Below are positions 25,395 through 33,444 of a DNA stretch of 64,000 nt, in pieces; within the stretch, counting starts at the first letter, position 1; each line of letters starts with the position of its first letter. The position numbers were made by a program, and so were the translations under genes. The stretch lies in the NCBI GenBank assembly GCA_907163375.1, contig CAJQUW010011506.1, forward strand, positions 310,001 to 374,000. The letters are read 5' to 3'. The notes under the pieces are model-generated. The model was not told the DNA's origin and ran no database searches. It saw only the letters and a program-made list of their open reading frames with translations. The DNA comes from Prostheceraeus crozeri (taxonomy: Eukaryota; Platyhelminthes; Polycladida; Euryleptidae).

Positions 25395-25787
25395 ATGTCT
25401 GTAAAACGGAAGGCATCTTCTCGTCAATCGAAACGGTCCTTCAAACCTTCAAGTCAGTTTAAAAAGGCGTTGCGAAAGTTAAACAGGATACATGATAATA
25501 AGAAGAAGTGTAAATTGATTCAAAATTCAAGTGATGATTTCATTCGTGATTTAGCTTTTGCAATACACAAATGTCTACCTATTTACAAGCCTCTGTTGAA
25601 TGCTGGCTCTTTGAATAGCATAAAAAAGTTTTCAAATCCAAGGAGTAGTGATAAGAAAAGGCGAAACTTAATTCAGCGCGGTGGTGGTGGGTTTCTAAGT
25701 ATGTTAAATGATATTGGAAACAGTATTAATGGTGTAATCAATAGTCCGCTTGGAAGGATTGCAGCAACTGCTGCAATGTTAATATAA
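25395..25787 (+). CDS. Small basic protein with GG-rich hydrophobic tail
   Basis: 130 residues. The first 35 are very basic (KRKASSRQSKRSFKPSSQFK). A second basic patch SSDKKRRNLIQRGGGG at about residues 84-99 is followed by a hydrophobic or amphipathic C-terminus ending LGRIAATAAMLI. Small basic proteins with a K/R patch, a double glycine and a hydrophobic tail recur in Polintons and adintoviruses. They are thought to be virion proteins matured by the adenain-like protease. The GG could be such a processing site, which is inference. Confidence 0.6.
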   Translation: MSVKRKASSRQSKRSFKPSSQFKKALRKLNRIHDNKKKCKLIQNSSDDFIRDLAFAIHKCLPIYKPLLNAGSLNSIKKFSNPRSSDKKRRNLIQRGGGGFLSMLNDIGNSINGVINSPLGRIAATAAMLI

Positions 25788-25805
25788 GGTTAGCGAATCA
25801 TAAAG

Positions 25806-25852
25806 TGACACGTCATCACTTTGATTGATGAGTCATATATAGGTGTATATAA
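25806..25852 (+). promoter_or_regulatory. Promoter with AP-1/CRE-like sites and TATA box
   Basis: A CRE-like half site (ACGTCATCAC, about 25810) and TGAGTCA (25829-25835) lie just before TATATAA (25846-25852). The ATG of the next gene is 87 bases downstream at 25939. The arrangement echoes the promoter at 24527-24593. Confidence 0.65.
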
Positions 25853-25938
25853 GGAAGACGCTTTAATGATATTTTACCACTTTCAAGTGACAATTCATTT
25901 GCGCTGGTTGAAAGCTCCGAATTAGTACTTGTTGAAAC

Positions 25939-26664
25939 ATGACTCAGAAAATGTATACAATCAGAGAGGAAGGTGACGCTTTTGAGCAAGATCTCTTGAA
26001 GCTTCGCCCGACACGAAAGGTGCAAGGGATTGGAAATACGTTCTACTTTCAAACCTTGAATTATGGTGATGATGGCTTTTATCTTCAAGTTCCATTCTTC
26101 CACAGTAATTGTATGTCTACATCAGGGTATAGCAATATGAGACAAATGCGAGTGACTTTTCCAAAATGGCAACAGGTGATTCTTAAAACTATTGACTCTT
26201 TCGCGAAAGAATGTATTGAGCTGCCTGAAAGTGCTCCCACTCATTGGAGAAAGGCATTAGATGAAGGAGTTGGTTATAAGGAATTGCCGGAATTCGATAC
26301 ACTGTTTTTAAAACTATCGGATCATTTTCAAGCATTCTATCTCTTTACAAACGCGATGGAATGTGAGGATCTCAAACGGGGCCGCTATATGGGCTTAGTG
26401 CACGTTACCGGACTTTATATTGGTTCACATGGTTCGACTGGTAAAGTCGCATCTTTACAAATGAAGGTTCTTCAACTAGTCTATGAACCACTACCAATTG
26501 ATAAATGTTTAATTAACATTGATAAGACTGCTTCAAGTGATGGGAAGGAAGAGAGTAAAAAGCGAGGGCGGAAATCTAAAGATGGGAATCCTAAATTGAA
26601 GTTGAAGCGCCAAGATGCTGACTTGAAAACTTTCTATAATCCTAATTGTGATGAGGAAACATAA
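25939..26664 (+). CDS. Conserved-type Polinton protein, possible DNA-binding
   Basis: 241 residues, with its own TATA box. The first 180 residues look like a folded domain rich in beta strands (FYFQTLNYGDDGFYLQVPFF, GRYMGLVHVTGLYIGSHGST). The last 40 are a basic tail with KKRGRKSKDGNPKLKLKR, which resembles a nuclear-localisation or AT-hook-like segment. Position before the ATPase and the strand pattern would suit an OB-fold or single-strand DNA-binding protein, but I cannot show a family match. AATAAA at about 26728 could serve as its poly(A) signal. Confidence 0.55.
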   Translation: MTQKMYTIREEGDAFEQDLLKLRPTRKVQGIGNTFYFQTLNYGDDGFYLQVPFFHSNCMSTSGYSNMRQMRVTFPKWQQVILKTIDSFAKECIELPESAPTHWRKALDEGVGYKELPEFDTLFLKLSDHFQAFYLFTNAMECEDLKRGRYMGLVHVTGLYIGSHGSTGKVASLQMKVLQLVYEPLPIDKCLINIDKTASSDGKEESKKRGRKSKDGNPKLKLKRQDADLKTFYNPNCDEET

Positions 26665-26815
26665 ATGTTTTAATTTGTAAATGTTATAATTTGTAAATGT
26701 AACTTGAAAGTTTCTATTCTGAATGTAAATAAACTTGATCTGGAACATGTGTCTGTTTTTGTTGTTCTAAGCAAAATTAGCGGGATGATGAGTTTAATGT
26801 TAATGGAATTATAAG

Positions 26816-27451
26816 ATGACAGATTTTCGTCTATTCACTGATCGCACAATGTGTGTCGCTGGACCAAGTCAGTCCGGTAAAACTACATTTGTAACTGAAT
26901 TGCTACAATATAGAAATGAAATGTTTAACAAGGAAATTAAGAGAGTCAAATGGTATTATGGAATATTTCAACCACAACTACATTCTGCACTTCGCCAGAA
27001 AGGTTATGAGGTGAAGCAAGGGTTGCCATCAACTGAGGATATCAAAGCAGGTGACTTACTAGTATTAGATGATCTATTACGAGAAAGCAAATCTTCAAAG
27101 GATGTAACTGAAATGTTCATTCAAACTGCACATCATAGGGAAGCTTTTATTATCTACATCACCCAAAACATCTTCGATGGAGGGAAAGAGCAAAGAACTA
27201 GAAGTTTGAATACACATTATTTGGCAATATTTAAAAATCCAAGAGATAGCAGTCAGATACATCATCTCAGTAGACAGATATTACCTCAACAACCTAAAGT
27301 ACTTTCAAAAATATATGAAGATGTAACAAAGAAACCACATGGTTATCTATTTATTGATCTAACCCAGGAATGTCCGGAACGACTTCGATTTCGAACAAAT
27401 ATCATACCTAATTCCGCTGAACCAATGACAGTTTTCTCGGTTCACAGTTAG
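26816..27451 (+). CDS. ATP: Genome-packaging ATPase (A32/FtsK-HerA type)
   Basis: 211 residues. Walker A is GPSQSGKT at residues 16-23 and Walker B is LLVLDDL at 80-86. A sensor-like IYITQN follows near residue 133, with arginines in EQRTRS that could act as an arginine finger. The family pumps viral DNA into preformed capsids. It is a core Polinton gene and a marker that the element can form, or once formed, particles. The frame is intact and of normal length. Confidence 0.92.
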   Translation: MTDFRLFTDRTMCVAGPSQSGKTTFVTELLQYRNEMFNKEIKRVKWYYGIFQPQLHSALRQKGYEVKQGLPSTEDIKAGDLLVLDDLLRESKSSKDVTEMFIQTAHHREAFIIYITQNIFDGGKEQRTRSLNTHYLAIFKNPRDSSQIHHLSRQILPQQPKVLSKIYEDVTKKPHGYLFIDLTQECPERLRFRTNIIPNSAEPMTVFSVHS

Positions 27452-27460
27452 TTTTAAGCA

Positions 27461-28141
27461 ATGTACTTTGTTGCCTTATTATTTTCAAACATGTCGTATT
27501 CAAAGATGGTAGTCATTCCTCAAGAGGAGTATGTACAATTGACTACATTACAAAGTGCACAGGAAGTCAAAAATATAGATCAACCTATTACGAATCAACT
27601 TAAGGAACTAACACAAAAGGATATGGAAATTCAGAAGATTAAGGATCCCTATCGACGAATGCAGTTAGCAGCTGAAAACATTAACGAGAGGCGACAGATT
27701 CGTGACAAGTTGCGACGATCTATAACCTTGTCAACACCTCGACCATATCGTGTGCGCGCTGAGCGATTATTTGACTTCATTGATCCACATGTGAAGTTCA
27801 ATGAGAGAGGGGAGATAATAGATGAAACAACTGGTGATGTTGTTAGAAATAGTCACATAGATGACCTTCTACAATATGCTGTCAGAGATGTAAGGCGAAA
27901 ACTAGGTGCACCACAAGGGTGGTCATATTTTCAGAAAATTTTATCTGATCAAAATGTACCTCACAATATTATTGGAGGACCGACTGTGAATGAATTGGAT
28001 AAGGGTCACTTACAAGATGGATCAAAGAGTAAAACACCCACGATGGCGGTCAAGCGAGAGCTTGCAGATACCGATGATCTGCAACCAAAAAGAGCTACTA
28101 GGCGCTCAATGCGTGTTGCGAAGGAGTATAGTAAATATTAA
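27461..28141 (+). CDS. Conserved Polinton protein, unknown function
   Basis: 226 residues; an in-frame second methionine at 27491 (MSYSKMVVIPQEEY) is an equally good start. Residues 30-90 are likely coiled coil (NQLKELTQKDMEIQKIKDP). A globular middle contains FNERGEIIDETTGDVVRNSH, then LLQYAVRDVRRKLGAPQGW. The tail is basic (KRATRRSMRVAKEYSKY). Proteins of this layout sit next to the ATPase or integrase in other Polintons, with no assigned function. It starts 9 bases after the ATPase stop, so the two are closely coupled. Confidence 0.7.
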   Translation: MYFVALLFSNMSYSKMVVIPQEEYVQLTTLQSAQEVKNIDQPITNQLKELTQKDMEIQKIKDPYRRMQLAAENINERRQIRDKLRRSITLSTPRPYRVRAERLFDFIDPHVKFNERGEIIDETTGDVVRNSHIDDLLQYAVRDVRRKLGAPQGWSYFQKILSDQNVPHNIIGGPTVNELDKGHLQDGSKSKTPTMAVKRELADTDDLQPKRATRRSMRVAKEYSKY

Positions 28142-28175
28142 GCAAATATGAATTAAGCCTTGCCTCTCTCATATC

Positions 28176-28502
28176 ATGTCGTTACAAAAATTTTGCTGTT
28201 GTTTGAAATCTGCGCTCGAAGGCAAAGGAGAAGAGGGCATAGAGGTTGATATCAATTGTGTTAGCAGTTGCTGTGCGAGTAATACGCGTGCAAATCAGAA
28301 CAAAGACGATGAGTACAGCAGTGAAACTCAGAAAGATTTATTACGACTTAAATCATCCCGCAAGTTTCAGTCGTCCGGAGGTTCTAGCTCGTGCAGCAGG
28401 TGTGGGAATAGAGAAAGTCAAGAAGTGGTTGAGGAGTCAACCGACTTACACTCTTCACAAAAATGCGAGAAAGCGGTTTCCAACAAGAAAATATGTTGTT
28501 AA
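28176..28502 (+). CDS. Cysteine-rich overlapping frame upstream of integrase (doubtful)
   Basis: 108 residues from an ATG 133 bases before the integrase ATG and in a different frame. The N-terminal part (MSLQKFCCCLKSALEG) and VDINCVSSCCASN are outside or barely overlap the integrase. The later part overlaps it fully and becomes Ser/Gln-rich, as shadow frames do. It could be a small cysteine-rich protein, an upstream frame that lowers integrase translation, or nothing. Confidence 0.3.
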   Translation: MSLQKFCCCLKSALEGKGEEGIEVDINCVSSCCASNTRANQNKDDEYSSETQKDLLRLKSSRKFQSSGGSSSCSRCGNRESQEVVEESTDLHSSQKCEKAVSNKKICC

Positions 28503-29397
28503 CAATATAGATAGTCAATGGCAAGCGGACTTGGCTGACATGCAACAGATATCACAGTACAATGATGGCTATAAATACATCTTAACCGTAATAGATATTT
28601 TATCTCGCTATGCTTGGGCACGTGCGCTGAAATCTAAACGAGGACCAGAAGTTGAAGCGGCTTTTCAGAGCATTTTCGATGAGGGGCGTGTTCCGCAAAG
28701 AATACAGACCGATCAAGGGAAGGAATTCGAAAACTCTCATGTTCGAAGTCTCCTTAAAAGTCATAATGTGGAATTGTTTAGTGTCAAAAGTGCTTATAAA
28801 GCTGCCATGGTTGAGAGGTTCAATCGCACACTGAAGACAAAAATATGGCGCTATTTCACTGCAAAAAATACACATGTTTGGGTAGGTGAGCTGCAGAAAT
28901 TTGTTAAGAATTACAATGAAAGCTACCATCGAATCATTAAGATGAAACCAGTTGATGTTACCCCAGATAATGCGATGGATGTATGGCTTCGATTGTATGA
29001 TAAGAAAGCGAAAAACATTTCCAATGAAAAGAAAATAAATGTTGGTGATAGAGTTCGGATTTCAAAGGTTAAGTCTACATTTGAGAAGGGGTATCTACCT
29101 AATTGGACTGAAGAAGAGTTTTTTGTGGATGAAGTAAATACAAAATTTAGACCCACCATGTATAAATTAATAGATTACCATGGCAATCCAATTGAAGGAA
29201 AATTTTACTCTTATGAATTGCAAGTAGTAGACAGAAGTGAAGAGGTGTATATGATTGATAAAATAATTAGGAGGAAAGGTCATGGCAATCAAAGGAAATA
29301 TCTAGTTAAATGGAAAGGATATCCTGATTCATTCAATAGCTGGATAACGCACCAGGATCTACAAAATGTCGAGATGGGAGACACTCGTAACTTTTAA
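28309..29397 (+). CDS. INT: Retroviral-type DDE integrase with C-terminal chromodomain
   Basis: 362 residues from the ATG at 28309; the frame upstream lacks an ATG. Residues 1-60 hold the usual Polinton integrase N-terminus (LRKIYYDLNHPASF). The catalytic triad is D74 (QADLADM), D135 (QTDQGKEF) and E169 (AAMVERFNRT), with 33 residues between the last two. The final ~50 residues (MIDKIIRRKG...KYLVKWKGY...SWITHQDL) are a chromodomain, which in related integrases guides insertion by binding modified histones. It inserts the element and makes the 6-bp duplication. The frame is intact. Confidence 0.95.
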   Translation: MSTAVKLRKIYYDLNHPASFSRPEVLARAAGVGIEKVKKWLRSQPTYTLHKNARKRFPTRKYVVNNIDSQWQADLADMQQISQYNDGYKYILTVIDILSRYAWARALKSKRGPEVEAAFQSIFDEGRVPQRIQTDQGKEFENSHVRSLLKSHNVELFSVKSAYKAAMVERFNRTLKTKIWRYFTAKNTHVWVGELQKFVKNYNESYHRIIKMKPVDVTPDNAMDVWLRLYDKKAKNISNEKKINVGDRVRISKVKSTFEKGYLPNWTEEEFFVDEVNTKFRPTMYKLIDYHGNPIEGKFYSYELQVVDRSEEVYMIDKIIRRKGHGNQRKYLVKWKGYPDSFNSWITHQDLQNVEMGDTRNF

Positions 29398-29437
29398 GCT
29401 AATATAGCATGTGACTTCTTCCATATATGACTTTAAC

Positions 29438-31015
29438 ATGTCTACTAACTTCAATATCATTCTTCCAAGCAATAGCAACCCCAAGATATTCCCAAGTAAC
29501 AAACCATCTCTATACTCTGTTGAATTCGCTAATCCAATTACTCTGCATGGACCCCATGAAGTTGCTCTAACTGAAATTACTTATTACAACGGTATCAGTT
29601 TGCTAAAGAACAACTATTTTGAATTACATAAAGAAGTGCGAGAGAAGGATGATTGCTTTCGCATATTTCAAAATAGTCTACATGATACATGGGCTTTTCA
29701 TCATCTAACTTTACATCCTTTTTCAACATCTTTACCATCTGTCCAAAACATGATTAAAATTCAAAAGGCATTTGCAACGTCAACTTTTGATTCTAAGGTT
29801 CCCACAATGAGCTTGCAAGATACAGAAAAGGAAATCGGTAGAATGTTTGAACGAATAAATGATCTCTTCAAGCTGACTTTGAATAAATTCTACAAACCAG
29901 TCATAAAGGGGTCAACAAAATTGATGAAGGAAGGGAAGCATGTTCTTCTTGTATTAGGTAAGGATTTGAGTCATACTTTTGGGTATTCCAGAACAACTTT
30001 CTCATCAAGGTATTGGTACAATGGACGTGGGTGGAATTCGGAGAGGAAAGTCACTGATTTTCAATGTAGAATTGTGCCATTGTATGCATTACAAAAAAGG
30101 AGCATCCGAGTAAAAAATAAATTTGAGGTCATTAGAAGTGTTGAAGACTTTGCAAGAAAGTTTCAAGGATCAGTGCCAGAAACGTTAATGACTTGTGAAT
30201 ATAAGAAAGAGAAAGTAACTTTATTTACTGTTGAAACGGAGGCAGAATTTATTGTTTTTACTAAAAAGACACCATTGGAAAAGTCTGAGTCCGCTGTTAT
30301 TGAATTTGGATCTGAAATGATTGGGATGTTTAAGGGCCTTGAAAGCGCACCTTGGTTGACAGAATTAAATGATACATTCAAGGTTCAATTGTCCTCTTCT
30401 AAACTCAAAGCATCAACAAATGCTTCATGGGATATCCACGTATACAGCGAAGACATATCGGGTGATGAATTGTCTACTTCCAGTGAACTTGTAAAAAGAG
30501 TTAATTTGAACATTGAAAGCTTGAAAACGCCATCTGAATTGTGTACAAAGTTAAATGAGTTTGGTGTAGATTACCTTAATGCAGATGAATATCACTTTTC
30601 TTATGACCCACATAAGAAACGCATGATTCTAAAGGTAGGGAAGAACTCTCTTATCAAGCTGGATAGCGTATTAACGACCACATTGGGATTCTCAAAATCA
30701 ACTATTTATGAAGGCACATCAATAGGTGATACAGCCCCATCACTAGAGCGTGATATAAGTAACTTATACGTCTATTGTAACATTATTGAATATACAAGGG
30801 TTGGCGACATTGAGGCCCCACTTCTGCGCACATTTCCTCTCTCATCCGTAAGGAAGCAACTAATCAATCGAGAATTTTTTAACACAATGTATCTACCAAT
30901 CAGCCGAAATTTCATCAATAGAATTGACATATCAATTCATGATGACGCAGGAGAAGTAGTACCGTTCTGTGGTGGTGTTACTGTTTTGACCCTACATATT
31001 AGGTCACGAGAATAA
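29438..31015 (+). CDS. Penton-like minor capsid protein
   Basis: 525 residues from the first ATG; the frame upstream opens only with GTG. The N-terminus FNIILPSNSNPKIFPSN, then LHGPHEVALTEITYYNG, is the characteristic opening of the large second structural protein of Polintons and adintoviruses. The C-terminus (LYVYCNIIEYTRVGD, APLLRTFPL, PISRNFINRIDISIHDDAG) is typical too. The family is thought to be the penton or vertex protein. It starts 40 bases after the integrase stop and precedes the core-like and capsid genes, the usual order. Confidence 0.8.
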   Translation: MSTNFNIILPSNSNPKIFPSNKPSLYSVEFANPITLHGPHEVALTEITYYNGISLLKNNYFELHKEVREKDDCFRIFQNSLHDTWAFHHLTLHPFSTSLPSVQNMIKIQKAFATSTFDSKVPTMSLQDTEKEIGRMFERINDLFKLTLNKFYKPVIKGSTKLMKEGKHVLLVLGKDLSHTFGYSRTTFSSRYWYNGRGWNSERKVTDFQCRIVPLYALQKRSIRVKNKFEVIRSVEDFARKFQGSVPETLMTCEYKKEKVTLFTVETEAEFIVFTKKTPLEKSESAVIEFGSEMIGMFKGLESAPWLTELNDTFKVQLSSSKLKASTNASWDIHVYSEDISGDELSTSSELVKRVNLNIESLKTPSELCTKLNEFGVDYLNADEYHFSYDPHKKRMILKVGKNSLIKLDSVLTTTLGFSKSTIYEGTSIGDTAPSLERDISNLYVYCNIIEYTRVGDIEAPLLRTFPLSSVRKQLINREFFNTMYLPISRNFINRIDISIHDDAGEVVPFCGGVTVLTLHIRSRE

Positions 31016-31058
31016 GGCTTTACGCTATTGTGACTTCCATAGTTATTCAATAGTCATA

Positions 31059-31541
31059 ATGACAGGCATTTACAGTAGACCATCATATCAGAGCGGTTAT
31101 CCCGTGTTTGTTGGAGGTAGACGACAAGTTGGAGGAGGCATATTTGGTGCACTAAGACGTATGGTTCTTCCAACACTCAAAAAGTATGGCGTACCAATCA
31201 TGAAGCGTGTTGGAAGCAGGGCTTTAGATTTTGGTGCAAATGTTGCAGCTGATGCGCTTCAAGGTGAGGATATCGGTGAATCTATGAAAATGCGCGCGCA
31301 GCAATCTGCCATAGACGCATTAGATGATTTAACAAAGACGAGACGTACAGTTCGGAAGAAGCGTAGGAAGTCAAGACAAGTTGGATCAGGCCGAGTTACT
31401 AAGCAAAGACGCAGGAAAAGTAAAAAGCCGACTAGAGCAGCACGTTCTAAATCTAGACGTCGAGTGAAAACAAGAAAGCGCAAACGAAATTCCACAGCTT
31501 CTAGAAACAAGTCAAAACGAAGGAAGACAACATATTTGTAG
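31059..31541 (+). CDS. Basic virion core / pVI-pX-like protein
   Basis: 160 residues. The N-terminal GYPVFVGGRRQVGGGIFGAL has a glycine-rich motif of the type cut by adenain-like proteases, followed by an amphipathic helix (LRRMVLPTLKKYGVPIMKRV). The last 60 residues are almost all Lys, Arg and Ser (TRRTVRKKRRKSRQVGSG), suited to DNA condensation. Small proteins like this lie between the penton-like and capsid genes in many Polintons and are compared with adenovirus core or membrane-lytic proteins. The exact role is inferred. Confidence 0.7.
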   Translation: MTGIYSRPSYQSGYPVFVGGRRQVGGGIFGALRRMVLPTLKKYGVPIMKRVGSRALDFGANVAADALQGEDIGESMKMRAQQSAIDALDDLTKTRRTVRKKRRKSRQVGSGRVTKQRRRKSKKPTRAARSKSRRRVKTRKRKRNSTASRNKSKRRKTTYL

Positions 31542-31551
31542 AGCTAATACG

Positions 31552-32835
31552 ATGCAGAGTATCAATTCGGCTTTGTGTTTCTTCGATTCTCCCCCTCATC
31601 AGACAGACATCATCTCCTCAACAATTGTAGACATAGTCCCCACAACAAATATCGATGGTAACCAGCAGCCTATTCAGTTTGATATACCTGCCAATCCTCA
31701 AGATTATATTGACTGTCAATCCATTGATTTAGAGTTGTGTATACAAATTAAGAAGACTGATGGTACAAATATCGATTCATCCAAGGATAAAGTGGGATTA
31801 GCAAATCTTCCTATTGCCAGTCTGTTCTCAGATGTGTATCTAATATTGAATGACAAACAGATTGAAGGAGGGGATCGAGCATATCCATATGGAGCATATA
31901 TACATACAATGACTCAATTTCAAAAGCAAGCTAAACAGTCACACTTGCAAGTTTCTGGGTGGTATGATGATCAGCAAGGGAAATTTGATGATGTCTCAAA
32001 TACAGGGTTGAAAAGACGAATGGATCTAACAGCGGATTCAAAGGAATTATACTTGAAAGGACCCGTCTATCTTGATTTCCTTCGTCAATCTAGATATCTG
32101 CTATCACAGGTTAAAATGCAAATAAAATTTATTCGTGCAAATCCTGAGTTCGCGTTAATGGCTTTTGGAGCTACAAACTATCAAGTCAACATAAGTAATG
32201 CTGTGCTCAATGTAAGGCGAGTAACAATGAACCCGTCAGTCATCAACGAGCATGCGACAGGATTGAGGAAAAACAATGCAATATATCCAGTTAATTACAG
32301 TGTGTTGACAAACTTCACAATTGGTGCGGGATCATCCTCACATGCCTACCCAAATCTTTTTCCCACTGCAATGCCAAAGGCGGTGTATATCACATTTGTG
32401 GAAAATGAGGCATTCATTGGTGCTTTTGAAAAGAATCCATTCAATTTCCAACACTTTAATGTTAGCAAACTAGCACTCTATCAGGATGGGAAATTTGTAT
32501 CTTGCAAAGCATATGAGCCTAATTTCAAAGATGGCAAATTCGCACGTGAATATGGTTCTATTTTCACCGCCCTCAACATGTTTAATACAGACGATTCAAA
32601 TGGAATTACAATGGATATGTACAAGAATGGCTACTTCTTCATTATGTACAACCTCACAGCAGATGCAGATCTAGGTGGTGAAAGCGTAGGAGTTACAAAG
32701 CCTGGAAATCTACGACTGGAGGTATCATTTGAGTCACCTTTGAAGAAAACAATTACTTGTCTCATTTATGCTATCTATGATAGCAAAGTTGAGATAACAA
32801 GAATGAGAGACGTGACTGTCAGCTATCAGAGATGA
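31552..32835 (+). CDS. MCP: Double-jelly-roll major capsid protein (hexon-like)
   Basis: 427 residues. The N-terminal region has QPIQFDIPANPQDYIDCQSI, then LPIASLFSDVYLILNDKQIE and YPYGAYIHTMTQF. This is the recognisable core of the Polinton capsid protein, often labelled F54H12.2-like in invertebrate genomes. In this family two jelly-roll barrels form pseudo-hexameric capsomers. The frame is intact and of normal length. Its stop overlaps the start of the protease gene (ATGA at 32832-32835). Confidence 0.9.
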   Translation: MQSINSALCFFDSPPHQTDIISSTIVDIVPTTNIDGNQQPIQFDIPANPQDYIDCQSIDLELCIQIKKTDGTNIDSSKDKVGLANLPIASLFSDVYLILNDKQIEGGDRAYPYGAYIHTMTQFQKQAKQSHLQVSGWYDDQQGKFDDVSNTGLKRRMDLTADSKELYLKGPVYLDFLRQSRYLLSQVKMQIKFIRANPEFALMAFGATNYQVNISNAVLNVRRVTMNPSVINEHATGLRKNNAIYPVNYSVLTNFTIGAGSSSHAYPNLFPTAMPKAVYITFVENEAFIGAFEKNPFNFQHFNVSKLALYQDGKFVSCKAYEPNFKDGKFAREYGSIFTALNMFNTDDSNGITMDMYKNGYFFIMYNLTADADLGGESVGVTKPGNLRLEVSFESPLKKTITCLIYAIYDSKVEITRMRDVTVSYQR

Positions 32836-33296
32836 GTAACTTAAGCAACATAGAAATCTTGAGGAAAATGAGGAAAGCTCATCCCTACTCCAAGACAATA
32901 TTTCTCAATGTCTTTTCTAGAGATAATTTACCTGATTCAATTCCTTTCTATCCTTGTTCACTTATCATCAATACGGATACCAACAATCTTCCCGGAAAAC
33001 ATTGGATTGCTGTATACATCAATCGTTATAAAGTTGCCGAATATTTTGACTCTCTTAATCAACCTTGTTTACATGATATCGCATTATGGATGAACAGGTT
33101 CTCCTGGACTGTTAGGAAAGTGACATCGTTCCCACTTCAAAGTAATACATCTCTAATGTGCGGTGGCTATGTACTCTATTTTGTCAACGAGAGACCATTG
33201 AAAAATAACTGTAAAAGTGCTTTAGAACTATTTTCAAAAAACTGTGATAAAAATGATGTAATTCTTACTAAATATGTTGAAACAGTTTTGAAATAA
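32832..33296 (+). CDS. PRO: Adenain-like cysteine protease (virion maturation)
   Basis: 154 residues. H57 lies in GKHWIAVYIN, the acid is D73 in EYFDS, the oxyanion glutamine is Q103 in PLQSN, and the nucleophile is C110 in MCGGYVLYF. This order (His, Asp/Glu, Gln, Cys) is that of adenovirus protease and the Ulp1-like clan. It should cut capsid and core precursors at glycine-rich sites. It starts inside the stop of the capsid gene. AATAAA at 33292-33297 overlaps its own stop codon and probably ends the rightward transcripts. Confidence 0.9.
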   Translation: MSNLSNIEILRKMRKAHPYSKTIFLNVFSRDNLPDSIPFYPCSLIINTDTNNLPGKHWIAVYINRYKVAEYFDSLNQPCLHDIALWMNRFSWTVRKVTSFPLQSNTSLMCGGYVLYFVNERPLKNNCKSALELFSKNCDKNDVILTKYVETVLK

Positions 33297-33297
33297 A
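33292..33297 (+). terminator. Poly(A) signal AATAAA overlapping the protease stop
   Basis: The stop TAA (33294-33296) is part of AATAAA. It marks the end of the rightward structural gene block and is followed by the gap between convergent gene ends. Confidence 0.5.
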
Positions 33298-33360
33298 GTT
33301 TTATGTTGTATCATTAACTTGCTCTCTTTTTTTCCAAAACAAGGATTTATAAGGAAAACA

Positions 33361-33440
33361 AAAACATGTTCATATTTCATTATCTATTCACATATATACA
33401 AAAACATGTTCATATTTCATTATCTATCCACATATATACA
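33361..33440. repeat. 40-bp tandem duplication between convergent genes
   Basis: AAAACATGTTCATATTTCAT starts at 33361 and again at 33401. The two 40-bp units differ by one base (TATTCA versus TATCCA). They fill the gap between the convergent 3' ends of the protease and TBP-like genes. Confidence 0.9.
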
Positions 33441-33444
33441 AAAT

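Noticed and set aside
28246..28308. Upstream extension of integrase from 28246
   Set aside because: The extension opens with TTG, is hydrophobic and unlike integrase N-termini; the ATG at 28309 gives the usual start.
31259..31510. Minus-strand frame opposite the basic core-like gene
   Set aside because: Leu/Arg/Phe-rich shadow of a Lys/Arg-rich gene on the other strand.
29459..33296. Bacterial-style operon or phage origin for the packed structural genes
   Set aside because: Short gaps and an ATGA overlap are usual in Polintons; TATA boxes, AATAAA signals and spliced genes nearby show a eukaryotic setting.
33361..33440. CRISPR-like repeat
   Set aside because: Only two directly abutting units without spacers, in an animal genome; a plain tandem duplication.
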